Shown piece after piece: positions 9,027-17,913 of a DNA stretch of 64,000 bases. Each line of letters starts with the position of its first letter. The stretch's first letter is position 1. Below the pieces are notes generated by a model. The model was not told the DNA's origin. It did not search any database and was given only the letters and a program-made list of their open reading frames with translations. The translations under genes and the position numbers were made by a program. This DNA comes from Thermoleophilia bacterium. GTDB lineage: Bacteria; Actinomycetota; Thermoleophilia; RBG-16-64-13. The DNA lies in NCBI GenBank assembly GCA_026415615.1, contig JAOAGT010000001.1:184572-248571 (forward strand), written 5' to 3'.

Positions 9027-9476
9027 ATGGTGGAAGACGCACCCCTCGAACAACCCGGAGCGGATGACGGCACCAAGTACGGCAAATACATCATCCGCGA
9101 GCCCTACACCAAGTTCTATCAGACCGAATCGTTTACCGTGACTCCTGAGAAGCTTGGCTGCAACGTAATCATCACCTCGCAAGGGTTCTACGAGCCTATC
9201 GAAAACGTTGGCAAAGAACCCCACAAACACGACTTTCACCAAATTCTCTGTTTCATCGGGGGAGACCCTACAAACATCCGAGACTTTGGCGCCGAGGTGG
9301 AGATGTATCTCGGAGAAGAGCTTGAAAAGCATGTCATCACGAGCAATGCCGCCATTTCGGTGCCGCCCGGTCTTTATCACTGCCCCATACATTTTCGTCG
9401 GGTAGACAAACCGGTGGTGTTCTTGGAGATCATGCTGGTTGATGAATACCGGAGTGAGCCGCTGAAAAAGGATTGA
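9027..9476 (+). CDS. Single-domain cupin protein, founding copy of a local family
   Basis: The 149-residue protein has cupin-like metal motifs: H66-x-H68 with Gln at position 72 in place of the usual Glu, and a later His118 in PPGLYHCP. The order HxH ... PPGxxHCP matches small beta-barrel cupins that bind a divalent metal. I do not recognise a named function. Related domains occur at 17856-18341 (single) and twice in 18445-19353. The start is ATG at 9027 with TAGGAGGTG directly upstream; an ORF open from 8913 overlaps the MFS gene and is rejected. The gene sits just before the peptide-type ABC operon, so a role tied to the imported compound is a plausible inference only. Confidence 0.75.
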   Translation: MVEDAPLEQPGADDGTKYGKYIIREPYTKFYQTESFTVTPEKLGCNVIITSQGFYEPIENVGKEPHKHDFHQILCFIGGDPTNIRDFGAEVEMYLGEELEKHVITSNAAISVPPGLYHCPIHFRRVDKPVVFLEIMLVDEYRSEPLKKD

Positions 9477-9567
9477 CATAGCTGGTAGGCCCTGATACTA
9501 GTTAGCAGCAGCGCTACTACCGCAGCGGAGCGCGCCCGTGAGCCGAGTCGGCACAAGAGGAGGGGTC

Positions 9568-11229
9568 ATGATTGAGAGTCGAGGGGCTACCAGTAGTGAC
9601 AACCGCTGCACACGGAGGAGGGGGATTTTGGGAGCCAGGCGCAAGACACCGCTCACACCGAGGAACTCAACCTTTCTGATTGTTCTCCTAGTATTGCTTG
9701 TAACAGTGGCGCTTGTCGCGGCTCTGGTACTGCCAGGCTGTGGCGGAGGAGGCGAGAAGAAGAGCGTCAAGGTTTTCGGCACGGCGTTTCAGGTCTGCAT
9801 GACGACGAATCCCAACCAAGAGCAGTTTGCTCTTATCATGCTGACGCAAGTCTATGAGTGTCTCGTTTGGTACGACGTTAAGTCCGACTCGTTTATTCCC
9901 ATGCTTGCCGAAAGCTGGGAGCGCAGCGATGACGGTCTGGTCTGGACTTTCCACCTGCGTAAAGGGGTCAAGTTCCACGATGGCACAACCTTTGATGCCA
10001 ACGCTGTGAAGCTTTCCTACGAAGCTGCGCTAAAGGGTCCGCAGGCTTTCCATCTGGCTTCCGTTGAGTCGCTGGAGACTCCGGATCCCTACACCGTGGT
10101 GTTCAAGCAGAAGTATCCCTACCCGCTCTTGTACACCTTGGCAATTACACCTCGCATTGTTTCGCCTACGGCAGTTGAGAAACTAGGCGACGACGCATTC
10201 TTGCCGGGCAACAAAGCTGGTACTGGACCTTATATGCTGAAGGCCCTGAGCACTACGGTTGAGGCTACCTTTGAGCGCTTCCCGGACTACTGGGGCAAGT
10301 GGGAGGGCGACCGCGCCAAGGCTGCTGACATTTGGATCGCCCGCTCTATCCCGGAGGCTGCGCCGCGGGTTCAAAACCTGGAGCAAGGCGTGATTCAGCT
10401 CATGCATCCTGTGCCGCAGACCGACGTTGACCGGCTCAAGTCAACTGGCAAAGCCGAGGTGATGGTTCAGAAGGGCTCTCAGTGTGTGGTGTCGCATTTC
10501 AACACTAAACTTGAGCCCACCGACGATGTCAATTTCCGCAAAGCACTCTACTACGCGATGCCGTTTGAGGATTATGTGAAGATCGCCTACAACGGCTACG
10601 CCATTCCAGCTTCGGGATTCATCGGCCCCGACATGCACGGGTATGACCGCCAGGTGGCTGAGATCGGCGAGCATAAGCAGGATCTGGACAAAGCGCGTGA
10701 GTATCTGTCTAAGTCCAAGTATCCCAACGGTGGAGTCACGGTTACGTGCGTAGTGGACAACGCCGCCGCCCAGGCCATCAAGTGCATGGAGCTCTGGAAG
10801 ACCGCTCTGACCCAGCTGAATATCACCCTGGACGTTCAGCCGCTTGACATTGGCGTTATCTTCCAGGAGGCCATGGGGAATCCCACGCATAACGTTTACA
10901 GCATCCAGAAGCCCGGTCTGGTTGCCGGTGTTGGAACCCTGGAGATGGACCTCCACTCCAAGAGCACCTTTAACTTCACGTACTACACCGATCCTAAGAT
11001 CGACAAGCTAGTTGAGGACGGCTACGCAGCCCTGTGCTTGGATCAGAAGGACAAGGCAGTGGACATTCTCCTGGAGGCTGACCGTATCCTCATGGACGTC
11101 ATGCCTGAGGTGCAACTTGCCTACCAGATGTCGCTCTCTGCCTACACTCCTAATCTTAAGGGTTACAAGGGGATGGTTGACACTAGCTACATGATTCCTT
11201 GGTTCTACGACTACTGGTTTGAGAAGTAG
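9568..11229 (+). CDS. Peptide/nickel-type ABC transporter solute-binding lipoprotein (SBP_bac_5), copy 1
   Basis: This is an extracytoplasmic binding protein of the oligopeptide family. From the ATG at 9568 it has a basic N-terminus, a hydrophobic segment and a lipobox LPGC with the lipidated Cys at about residue 58, followed by Gly-rich spacer. Family motifs follow: LAESWERSDDGLVWTFHLRK and VKFHDGTTFDA, then the typical GTGPYML region. Start choice rests on AGAGGAGGGG at 9556-9565; a GTG at 9538 and a TTG at 9628 (with its own GGAGGGGG) are alternatives, the latter giving a more normal signal length. It is strongly similar throughout to the next gene, indicating tandem duplication. It heads the ABC operon running to 17121; the ligand is unknown. 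Confidence 0.9.
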   Translation: MIESRGATSSDNRCTRRRGILGARRKTPLTPRNSTFLIVLLVLLVTVALVAALVLPGCGGGGEKKSVKVFGTAFQVCMTTNPNQEQFALIMLTQVYECLVWYDVKSDSFIPMLAESWERSDDGLVWTFHLRKGVKFHDGTTFDANAVKLSYEAALKGPQAFHLASVESLETPDPYTVVFKQKYPYPLLYTLAITPRIVSPTAVEKLGDDAFLPGNKAGTGPYMLKALSTTVEATFERFPDYWGKWEGDRAKAADIWIARSIPEAAPRVQNLEQGVIQLMHPVPQTDVDRLKSTGKAEVMVQKGSQCVVSHFNTKLEPTDDVNFRKALYYAMPFEDYVKIAYNGYAIPASGFIGPDMHGYDRQVAEIGEHKQDLDKAREYLSKSKYPNGGVTVTCVVDNAAAQAIKCMELWKTALTQLNITLDVQPLDIGVIFQEAMGNPTHNVYSIQKPGLVAGVGTLEMDLHSKSTFNFTYYTDPKIDKLVEDGYAALCLDQKDKAVDILLEADRILMDVMPEVQLAYQMSLSAYTPNLKGYKGMVDTSYMIPWFYDYWFEK

Positions 11230-11239
11230 GAGTTGAGGT

Positions 11240-11293
11240 GGGGCGCGCGGCCTTGCGGGGTGATCCGAGATGGTGGGCAAGGCCGCGCGCCCC
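11240..11293. repeat. Perfect 16-bp GC-rich inverted repeat between the two binding-protein genes
   Basis: GGGGCGCGCGGCCTTG (11240-11255) is repeated in inverse orientation at 11278-11293 with a 22-base loop. There is no T-run after it, so it is more likely an mRNA-stabilising or attenuating hairpin than a full intrinsic terminator. Confidence 0.75.
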
Positions 11294-11453
11294 AAGAACG
11301 TTGCCCCAAGACGTCTTGTCTGCAAACGAGACCCCGAGACTCTTAGTGGCTTTATTCCAAGCAGCATGTCGACGCAGGCCAGGGCTGGGAAGGTTCTGGC
11401 GGGGATGCCAGAGGGGCGCAGCCCAAAACTGGAGTTGTTACGAAGGAGGGGTC

Positions 11454-13046
11454 ATGTCTAAAAATCGACCAACTTCTGTTCGGCATCCCGGGTTCCTAAT
11501 CATCTGCCTTGCGTTGGTTGTGGCCGTGGTCCTCGTTGTTACTTTGGCTCTCCCGGGCTGTGGCGGGGGCGGCGAAAAGCAAACTGTGCGGGTGTTTGGA
11601 ACCGTATATGAGATCACCAAGGCCGACGATCCCAACCAGGAGCAGTTTGCTTTTACCAGAGCACGACAGATCTACGAGTGCCTGGTGTGGTACGACGTGT
11701 TTACCGACACTTATCAGCCGCGTCTGGCGGAGAGCTGGGAACGAAGCGAGGATGGTCTTACCTGGACTTTCCACCTGCGCAAAGGTGTGAAGTTCCAGGA
11801 TGGCACAGACTTTGATGCCAAGGCAGTCAAACTCTCGTATGAATCGGCGCTTAAGGGACCAGCCGCTTGGCATCTCGATCCGATCGAGTCAGTTGAATTT
11901 CCAGACTCCTACACGGCTGTCTTTAAGCTCAAGTATCCGTATCCCGTCCTTTATTCACTATCGCAGTCTCCGTTCATTGTGTCGCCTACGGCAGTGGAAA
12001 AGTACGGGGCTGATGCATACCTGCCAGGCAGAGGAGCTGGCACTGGTCCCTACATGCTGAAGGACGCCAAGACCACGGTTGAGTGCACGCTGGAGCGCTT
12101 TCCGGACTATTGGGGCGGCTGGGAAGGCGAACATGCCAAGGCTCCTGACGTCTGGATAATTCGCACAATAGCCGAGCCCGCGGCCAGGGTGCAAAATCTG
12201 GAGCAGGGTGTCATTCATCTCATGTACCCGGTTCCGCCTACCGACGTAAAGAGACTTGAATCCACGGGCAAGTTCAAGGTAGTTACCCAGAACACAAGCG
12301 AGGGCGTAGTCGCACACTTCAATACTAAGCTTGCCCCAACAGATGATGTGAATTTCCGCAAAGCAATCTTCTACGCTATGCCCTTCGACGACTTCGTGAA
12401 TATCGCCTACAACGGTTACGCCCTTAAAGTGTCAGGCTTCATCGGCCCGGACATGCATGGCTATGACCGCCAGGTGGCCGAGATAGGGCAGTTTACCCAG
12501 GACATGGACAAGGCTCGTGAGTACCTGTCCAAGTCCAAGTACCCCAACGGCGGCGTAACCGTCACGTGTCTCATCGACAACGCAGCAGCCGAAGGGATCA
12601 AGTGCTTGGAGTTGTGGAAGACCGCTTTGGCCGAACTCAACATCACCCTTGATGTGCAGCCGATCAACATTTCGGTCATTTTCAACGAAGCTCTGGGTAA
12701 CCCCACACATAACATCTATGCATTTCCTAAGCCCGGTTTGGCTTCCGGCGTGGGAACGCTCGAGCTCGATCTGGCCTCCACAAGCAACTTCAACTTCTCT
12801 TACTACACCGATCCCAAGATCGACCAGTTCATAAAGGACGGCTACGCTGCGCTCTGTCTTGACCAAAAAGACAAGGCGGTTGACATCCTGTTGGAGGCTG
12901 ACCGTTTGTACATGGACGTCATGCCCGAGGTGCGTCTTGCTTTTAAGGTGGCTCTCTCCGGGTGCAGCAAGGATCTTAACTTCAAGGGGATGGTAAACAC
13001 GAGCTACGACATTCCGTCCCTCTACGACTGCTTCATCGAAAAGTAG
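11454..13046 (+). CDS. Peptide/nickel-type ABC transporter solute-binding lipoprotein (SBP_bac_5), copy 2
   Basis: This 530-residue lipoprotein is the close paralogue of the preceding one. The signal peptide ends in LPGC with Cys36. The same landmarks recur: LAESWERSEDGLTWTFHLRK, VKFQDGTDFDAKAVKLSYE, GTGPYML and SGFIGPDMHGYDRQVAEIG. The ATG at 11454 follows a strong AAGGAGGG at 11443-11450; the frame is open to 11238 but that region is an intergenic hairpin. Having two binding proteins for one permease pair suggests that the transporter handles two related ligands or that one copy is being diversified. Downstream, a 10-bp inverted repeat lies before the permease genes. Confidence 0.92.
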   Translation: MSKNRPTSVRHPGFLIICLALVVAVVLVVTLALPGCGGGGEKQTVRVFGTVYEITKADDPNQEQFAFTRARQIYECLVWYDVFTDTYQPRLAESWERSEDGLTWTFHLRKGVKFQDGTDFDAKAVKLSYESALKGPAAWHLDPIESVEFPDSYTAVFKLKYPYPVLYSLSQSPFIVSPTAVEKYGADAYLPGRGAGTGPYMLKDAKTTVECTLERFPDYWGGWEGEHAKAPDVWIIRTIAEPAARVQNLEQGVIHLMYPVPPTDVKRLESTGKFKVVTQNTSEGVVAHFNTKLAPTDDVNFRKAIFYAMPFDDFVNIAYNGYALKVSGFIGPDMHGYDRQVAEIGQFTQDMDKAREYLSKSKYPNGGVTVTCLIDNAAAEGIKCLELWKTALAELNITLDVQPINISVIFNEALGNPTHNIYAFPKPGLASGVGTLELDLASTSNFNFSYYTDPKIDQFIKDGYAALCLDQKDKAVDILLEADRLYMDVMPEVRLAFKVALSGCSKDLNFKGMVNTSYDIPSLYDCFIEK

Positions 13047-13057
13047 GAGGTGATGAT

Positions 13058-13102
13058 GCGGGATGCCTGTCCACCGAACTGTTCCCAGGCCGGGCATCCC
13101 GC
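13058..13102. repeat. Inverted repeat between binding protein and permease genes
   Basis: GCGGGATGCC (13058-13067) pairs with GGCATCCCGC (13093-13102). It lies just after the second binding-protein stop, where hairpins commonly protect binding-protein mRNA or reduce transcription into the permease genes. No T-run follows. Confidence 0.65.
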
Positions 13103-13170
13103 CCCTGTTCTTCTGTCTGTGCTGGAAGGATTCGTTCAAGAGCGGATCTTGCTCTTGAGGAGGTAGGAGA

Positions 13171-14187
13171 TTGACCCGATTTATAATCCGTCGCCTTATT
13201 CTCAGCGTCATTGTCTTGCTAGGCGTGCTGGTCGTCATGTTTGTGGTCATGCACGCCGCTCCGGTTGACCCCGTGACTCAATACGTAGGAGTAAGGGCTA
13301 GCGAAGAGCAGCGGGCTGCAGTAAGGGAGCAGCTTGGTCTTGACAAACCGCTCATTGTGCAAATAGGCATCTACATGAAGAACTTCTTTTCCGGTGACTG
13401 GGGAATCTCACTCCAAAGCAAGAGCCCAGTTATCCGGGACATCGGCAACACGCTCCCGTACACGCTCGAAATAGTGATTCTTGCCACAATTCTCACCTTG
13501 TTAATAGGTGTGCCATTGGGGGTGATATCGGCCGCAAAGAAGGATCGTGTTCCAGATCACATAAGCCGAATCGTGGCAGTTGGTCTTATATCCATCCCTG
13601 GCTTCTGGCTCGCCTTGGCACTGCAGTACATCTTCTCTGGAAAACTAAACGCTCTGCCGCTAAGCGGAGCTTTTTCGACCGAGGTAATGGTGACTAGCCC
13701 AGTCACGAAGATCACAGGGTTTCCTTTGATCGACGCGCTCATTACAGGAAACTTCACTGCCTTCTTTGATCATTGCGCGCATCTTGTCCTGCCCGTCTTA
13801 TCACTTACCGCCATCGGGCTTGCCGGGGCTCAGCGTATTACAAGATCGACAATGGTCGAGACTCTTACCGAAGAGTACATAGTGGCAAAGAGGTCCTACG
13901 GTCTCTCTGAGCGCAGGGTGCTCTATCTGCATGGGCTCAAGAACTCGATTGGGCCTGTCATTACTAGCACGGCGGTTTTTGCCGCTCAGATGATCGTCAC
14001 CACGTTTCTCATCGAGTCGATTTTCTCGTGGCCAGGCATGGGTTCGTATATGGCCACGGGGGTGGCCGGGCTCGACTATCCGGTGGTGATGGGCGTTACT
14101 TTGGTCTCGGCCGTGGCCTTCTTGGTCATGAACACCGTGGCCGACCTGCTTTTGGCTGTCTTTGATCCGCGGGTCCGGTTGAGCTAG
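13171..14187 (+). CDS. Oligopeptide/dipeptide-type ABC transporter permease (DppB/OppB family)
   Basis: This 338-residue membrane protein has the DppB-type N-terminus (TRFIIRRLILSVIVLLGV), a periplasmic loop of about 65 residues with VREQLGLDKPL, and the permease EAA-type loop near residue 230-255 (EEYIVAKRSYGLSER). The start codon is TTG at 13171, justified by a very strong GAGGAGGTAGGAG immediately upstream. It forms the channel with the DppC-like protein encoded 12 bases downstream. The operon order of two binding proteins, two permeases and two ATPases is complete for this transporter class. The central loop (LPLSGAFSTEVMVTSPVTK) is similar to other family members and gives no substrate clue. 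Confidence 0.92.
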   Translation: MTRFIIRRLILSVIVLLGVLVVMFVVMHAAPVDPVTQYVGVRASEEQRAAVREQLGLDKPLIVQIGIYMKNFFSGDWGISLQSKSPVIRDIGNTLPYTLEIVILATILTLLIGVPLGVISAAKKDRVPDHISRIVAVGLISIPGFWLALALQYIFSGKLNALPLSGAFSTEVMVTSPVTKITGFPLIDALITGNFTAFFDHCAHLVLPVLSLTAIGLAGAQRITRSTMVETLTEEYIVAKRSYGLSERRVLYLHGLKNSIGPVITSTAVFAAQMIVTTFLIESIFSWPGMGSYMATGVAGLDYPVVMGVTLVSAVAFLVMNTVADLLLAVFDPRVRLS

Positions 14188-14199
14188 GGGGTGCTGAGC

Positions 14200-15117
14200 A
14201 TGTCTGAGACTCGTGTATCAACTGCGCGTCCCGTGGGAGAGCTCACCGCCCGCAAGGCGCGTTGGCGCCAATTTCGCATCCAGTGGCATGTGCTTACCCG
14301 GAATACTCTCCAGAAGGTGGCGCTGGGGTACATCATCCTTCTGGTGATAGTCGCCATTATTGCTCCCTATATTGCCCCCTACCCTGAGTCAATAAAGGGT
14401 GTCGCTTCCGCAAGCGAAATGTTGCAGCCGCCCTCGTGGTCTCATCCGTTTGGCACTGACGAATTTGGCCGAGATATTTTCAGCCGAGTTCTTTACGGGG
14501 CTCGCATCTCTTTGCTAGCCGGAATCACCACTACCGCGCTTGCAGTAGCCATCGGCTCTGTACTTGGGGTGGTTGCCGCCGGAATGCGGGGGATTGTCGA
14601 GGAAGTCATTATGCGGATTTGCGACATCTTCCTGTCATTCCCTATGATCGTGCTGGCCATCGTCATTGCTGCTTTCTGGGGTGGCAGTCTGCGTAATGCA
14701 ATCATTGCTCTAGCCATCTGCGGGTGGCCTTTCTTTGCTCGGCTAGTACGAGGAACAGCAGTCTCAGTCCGGGAACGCCAGTATGTGCGGGCGGCGCGAG
14801 CCCTGGGCGCCTCGCAGTTTTCTATCATTTTTCGTCACATCCTGCCCAGCTCCATCGGACCAGTGGTTACAATGGGTACACTCCAGCTGGGCGCCACTGT
14901 GCTTCAGCTTTCGGCGATGAGTTTCTTGGGGGTTGGTGCTCAGCCGCCCACGCCGGAGTGGGGCCTAATGATTAACGAAAGCCGAACATATTTTCTCTCT
15001 GCATGGTGGTACATGACTTTCCCGGGAATAGCTATCACCATCACGGTCTTGGCGTTTAACTTGCTCGGCGATGGTCTAAACGAGGTGCTTAACCCGAAGA
15101 CCAGAGGAAGGGCGTGA
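14200..15117 (+). CDS. Oligopeptide/dipeptide-type ABC transporter permease (DppC/OppC family)
   Basis: This is the partner permease, 305 residues, with the family marker HPFGTDEFGRDIFSRVLYGAR (shown in part as TDEFGRDIFSR) after the first membrane helix and the EAA loop near residue 195 (ERQYVRAARALGAS). The ATG at 14200 is favoured because AGGGGG lies about 8 bases upstream; the GTG at 14191, in frame, would overlap that ribosome-binding site. It is followed 4 bases later by the first ATPase gene. It acts in the cytoplasmic membrane together with the DppB-like subunit. Confidence 0.92.
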   Translation: MSETRVSTARPVGELTARKARWRQFRIQWHVLTRNTLQKVALGYIILLVIVAIIAPYIAPYPESIKGVASASEMLQPPSWSHPFGTDEFGRDIFSRVLYGARISLLAGITTTALAVAIGSVLGVVAAGMRGIVEEVIMRICDIFLSFPMIVLAIVIAAFWGGSLRNAIIALAICGWPFFARLVRGTAVSVRERQYVRAARALGASQFSIIFRHILPSSIGPVVTMGTLQLGATVLQLSAMSFLGVGAQPPTPEWGLMINESRTYFLSAWWYMTFPGIAITITVLAFNLLGDGLNEVLNPKTRGRA

Positions 15118-15121
15118 GGCC

Positions 15122-16144
15122 ATGGCTGAGCAAGTTCTGAAGATACGAGACCTCAAGGTCGGATTCCGTACCTATGACGGTTTCAATCAGGTCTTGGATA
15201 TCGACGAGCTCCATCTTGATCGCGGCGAGGCCTATGGTTTGGTAGGTGAGTCGGGAGCGGGCAAGACTGTGCTTGCTCTAGCAATCCAGGGGCTGCTCCG
15301 GCGTCCGCCAGCGGAAATCTCGGCCGCTGAGCTTAGCCTTGAAGGAGAATCGCTTCTTTCCAAGACCGAAAAGGAGTTGCGGGAAATTCGGGGCAGACGC
15401 ATCTCCATGATCTTCCAGGATCCCATGTCAGCTTTGGATCCTGTCTTTACTGTGGGCCACCAATTGATCGAGGTAATTCGCATCCGAACTGGGGCCGAAC
15501 GCAAGGAGGCCAAACAGCGAGCCATCGAGTACGTCAAGTTGGTGGAGCTCCCTGATCCTGAGATGCTTATGGAGAAGTATCCGCACCAACTTTCCGGTGG
15601 ACAGCGGCAACGAATCATAATTGCCTTGGCTCTTGCCTGCGGCAGCAGACTGCTTATCGCTGACGAGCCCACCCGCAATCTGGACGTGACAGTTCAGGCC
15701 TCAGTTTTGAAAACGATCTACAGACTCCGTGTGGAGTTGGGAGTAAGTCTCTTGTTCATCGCCAACAACTTGAGCTTGGTATCGGTCATGTGCGATCGGG
15801 TAGGAATACTGTTGCGCGGGCGTATTGTCGAAACCGGCCGCGTGCGTGACGTACTTGACAATCCGCTTCATCCCTACACCCATGATTTGCTCCACGCTGT
15901 ACCGCGGAGAGATGAGCGGTTGCGAGAACACGAGCGGGTGCTGTATGACGCCGAGCAGGCTGTCGGGAGCCCATGTGCCCACGCTGCCCGGTGTCGCATG
16001 CGGAGCCCATTGTGCGATGGCGAGCAACCCTTCGAGCTAGTACCTGTATCCGACACTCACTCGGTGGCTTGCCCGCAAGCCCTTGCTTCGCTTGTAAAAG
16101 TTCCCGAGACCATGTCTGCCTCGGCGGGAGGTGAGCTAAGGTGA
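15122..16144 (+). CDS. Oligopeptide/dipeptide-type ABC transporter ATPase (DppD/OppD family)
   Basis: This 340-residue ATPase has Walker A GESGAGKT, the signature LSGGQRQR and Walker B LLIADEPT, in which the final Thr is typical of DppD proteins. The C-terminal region carries the oligopeptide-transporter domain with LHPYTHDLL and a cysteine set in the order CAHAARCRMRSPLC followed by ACPQ; this pattern in DppD/DppF proteins can hold a 4Fe-4S cluster. The switch His position reads FIANN instead of FITHD, a deviation from the usual H-loop (His replaced by Asn), so this half of the ATPase pair may be catalytically weak. It overlaps the next gene by 4 nt. Confidence 0.9.
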   Translation: MAEQVLKIRDLKVGFRTYDGFNQVLDIDELHLDRGEAYGLVGESGAGKTVLALAIQGLLRRPPAEISAAELSLEGESLLSKTEKELREIRGRRISMIFQDPMSALDPVFTVGHQLIEVIRIRTGAERKEAKQRAIEYVKLVELPDPEMLMEKYPHQLSGGQRQRIIIALALACGSRLLIADEPTRNLDVTVQASVLKTIYRLRVELGVSLLFIANNLSLVSVMCDRVGILLRGRIVETGRVRDVLDNPLHPYTHDLLHAVPRRDERLREHERVLYDAEQAVGSPCAHAARCRMRSPLCDGEQPFELVPVSDTHSVACPQALASLVKVPETMSASAGGELR

Positions 16145-17121
16145 GCGAGCCTCTGCTTGAACTAAAAGACGTGAAGATTTACTTCCCGGTCCGCCGCGGT
16201 GTACTGCAGCGCACTGTAGCCCACGTAAGAGCAGTGGACGGGGTGTCCCTCACGCTTGACGCGGGGGATGCGCTTGGTGTTGTGGGTGAGTCGGGATCAG
16301 GCAAGACCACGCTGGTGAGTGGAATTACCATGCTTGAGCCTCTAACTGCCGGGTCAATCGTGTTTCAAGGGCAAGAACTTAGCCGGCTATCCCGGGCCGA
16401 GCGCAAGAAAATACGGCGCTCCATGCAGATAGTATTTCAAGATCCATTCTGGTCCTTGAATCCCCGCTGGCTAGTGCGAGACATCGTGGGGGAACCGCTT
16501 CGTGTGCATACCAAGTTGCGTGGACAGGCTTATCAAAACGCCGTTGTCGAAGCGCTGGAGATGGTGGGGATGGGGGCTGCGGACTTATTCAAGTATCCCC
16601 ACGAGTATTCGGGAGGCATGCGCCAACGCATTGCCATTGCCCGCGCGCTGGTCTTGCGGCCACGCCTGGTAGTGTTGGATGAACCCACTTCGGCCATAGA
16701 CGTGGTGTCGCAACACCAGATTCTTCTCATGCTCCAGGAATTAAAGGAGCAACTTGGCCTCACCTACATCCTGGTCTCGCATGACCTGAGCGTGGTGGGT
16801 TACCTGGCTAGCAAGATCGCTGTTATGTATTGCGGCAGGGTCTTTGAGTATGGGCCCGCCGTGGAAGTCTTCCAGCAACCGAGGCACCCTTACACACAAG
16901 CGCTGCTTAGTTCAGTTCCCGAGCCAGACGACGAGAGCGTGGACGATCTTGCCGCCCTTCCGGGTTCGGTGGCAAGCGTTATCGATCCGCCGCCAGGTTG
17001 CCGTTTCCATCCACGTTGCGAGAGGGCCATGCCGATCTGTAGCGAGCAGGAGCCGCCGCGGGTTGAATGTGGTGATAGCCATCATGCATACTGTTGGCTT
17101 CTAAAAGGAAGCGATTCGTAA
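16141..17121 (+). CDS. Oligopeptide/dipeptide-type ABC transporter ATPase (DppF/OppF family)
   Basis: The second ATPase is 326 residues, begins with GTG and overlaps the first by the ATGA-like 4-base junction GTGA. It shows Walker A GESGSGKTT, a DppF-specific segment IVFQDPFWSLNPRWLVRDIV, signature YSGGMRQR, Walker B LVVLDEPTSAID and an intact switch His in LVSHDLSV. The C-terminal domain has RHPYTQALLSSVPEPD and cysteines CRFHPRCERAMPIC. Because the partner ATPase has Asn at the H-loop, this subunit probably carries the competent catalytic machinery. It ends the transport operon; a TetR regulator follows 15 bases later on the same strand. Confidence 0.92.
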   Translation: MSEPLLELKDVKIYFPVRRGVLQRTVAHVRAVDGVSLTLDAGDALGVVGESGSGKTTLVSGITMLEPLTAGSIVFQGQELSRLSRAERKKIRRSMQIVFQDPFWSLNPRWLVRDIVGEPLRVHTKLRGQAYQNAVVEALEMVGMGAADLFKYPHEYSGGMRQRIAIARALVLRPRLVVLDEPTSAIDVVSQHQILLMLQELKEQLGLTYILVSHDLSVVGYLASKIAVMYCGRVFEYGPAVEVFQQPRHPYTQALLSSVPEPDDESVDDLAALPGSVASVIDPPPGCRFHPRCERAMPICSEQEPPRVECGDSHHAYCWLLKGSDS

Positions 17122-17136
17122 TCCAGGAGAAGGCTA

Positions 17137-17913
17137 ATGACGGACCAGCAGCTGGCGGAGAGATCGGATGTCGAGGCAAGAGTGCTCCGGGCCGCCCGGA
17201 AGCTCTTCTTGAAAAGAGGGGTGAGCAAGACGCCGCTTCGGGCCATTGCTGCGGAGGCTGGTACAAGCGAGAGCGGCATTCTGCGCTTCTTCCGGGACAA
17301 GGAGGACCTTGCCCAAGCGGTAATCGATTGGTGCTGGAGCGACGTGGTGAACGGCCTTAAGCGGGTGGTCAAGTCGGCTAGCAAACAGACAGATGACCCT
17401 CGCGAAGTGCTGATTGAGGTAGTTCGGAGGGCTCTGGAAAATGCGGCCGCCGAAAGAGAGCGCACGCGCTTCTTAGTGGGTCACTTCAGCTACAACCTGT
17501 CTGGTTGGTCCGGCGGGGACGACCGCTCGCACGGTCGTCCCCGCTTCAAGGCCTACTGTGAGTACCGCTCGTTGGTCGAGAACCTCTGCGGGGCGGTAAT
17601 CGCGGCCCATCCCGAGCTGGTCGACGCCGGCCTAACTCACAGAGCCCTTTGTCACTTTGTTCTCTCCATGCTGTACGGCATCACCGGCGGCTGGTTTCTC
17701 TCCGAATGCAGTCCCAGTGTGCATGGTCCGATGCTCGGCATTGATGAGGCTGTGGCTCTTTTCCGGAAGGTGGTGTACCCGGATGAAGAATGCCGAGCCC
17801 TGGCCCAAGCACTAGCAGCTTGCGACGGCTCTGATCTATCCGAGCCCGAGGCTGCTCAGGGCTCAGGTACCCCATATCCTTCCGGGGGAGGAACAACTGG
17901 GTCGCGCGGATAA
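17137..17913 (+). CDS. TetR family transcriptional regulator
   Basis: The 258-residue protein has a TetR-type helix-turn-helix at about residues 13-58: ARVLRAARKLFLKRGVSKT followed by LRAIAAEAGTSESGILRFF. The C-terminal two-thirds is a variable helical ligand-binding domain with no recognised ligand. The ATG follows AGGAGA. It lies 15 bases after the DppF-like gene on the same strand and may be cotranscribed, suggesting control of the transporter or of the adjacent cupin genes. Its last 58 nt overlap the 3' end of the convergent cupin gene, and its C-terminal tail (GSGTPYPSGGGTTGSRG) is low-complexity, so this end is under unusual constraint. Confidence 0.88.
   Translation: MTDQQLAERSDVEARVLRAARKLFLKRGVSKTPLRAIAAEAGTSESGILRFFRDKEDLAQAVIDWCWSDVVNGLKRVVKSASKQTDDPREVLIEVVRRALENAAAERERTRFLVGHFSYNLSGWSGGDDRSHGRPRFKAYCEYRSLVENLCGAVIAAHPELVDAGLTHRALCHFVLSMLYGITGGWFLSECSPSVHGPMLGIDEAVALFRKVVYPDEECRALAQALAACDGSDLSEPEAAQGSGTPYPSGGGTTGSRG

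Noticed and set aside
11238-11453. Upstream extension of binding protein copy 2
   Set aside because: The region is a hairpin-containing intergenic gap and the ATG at 11454 has a strong ribosome-binding site and a classical lipoprotein signal.
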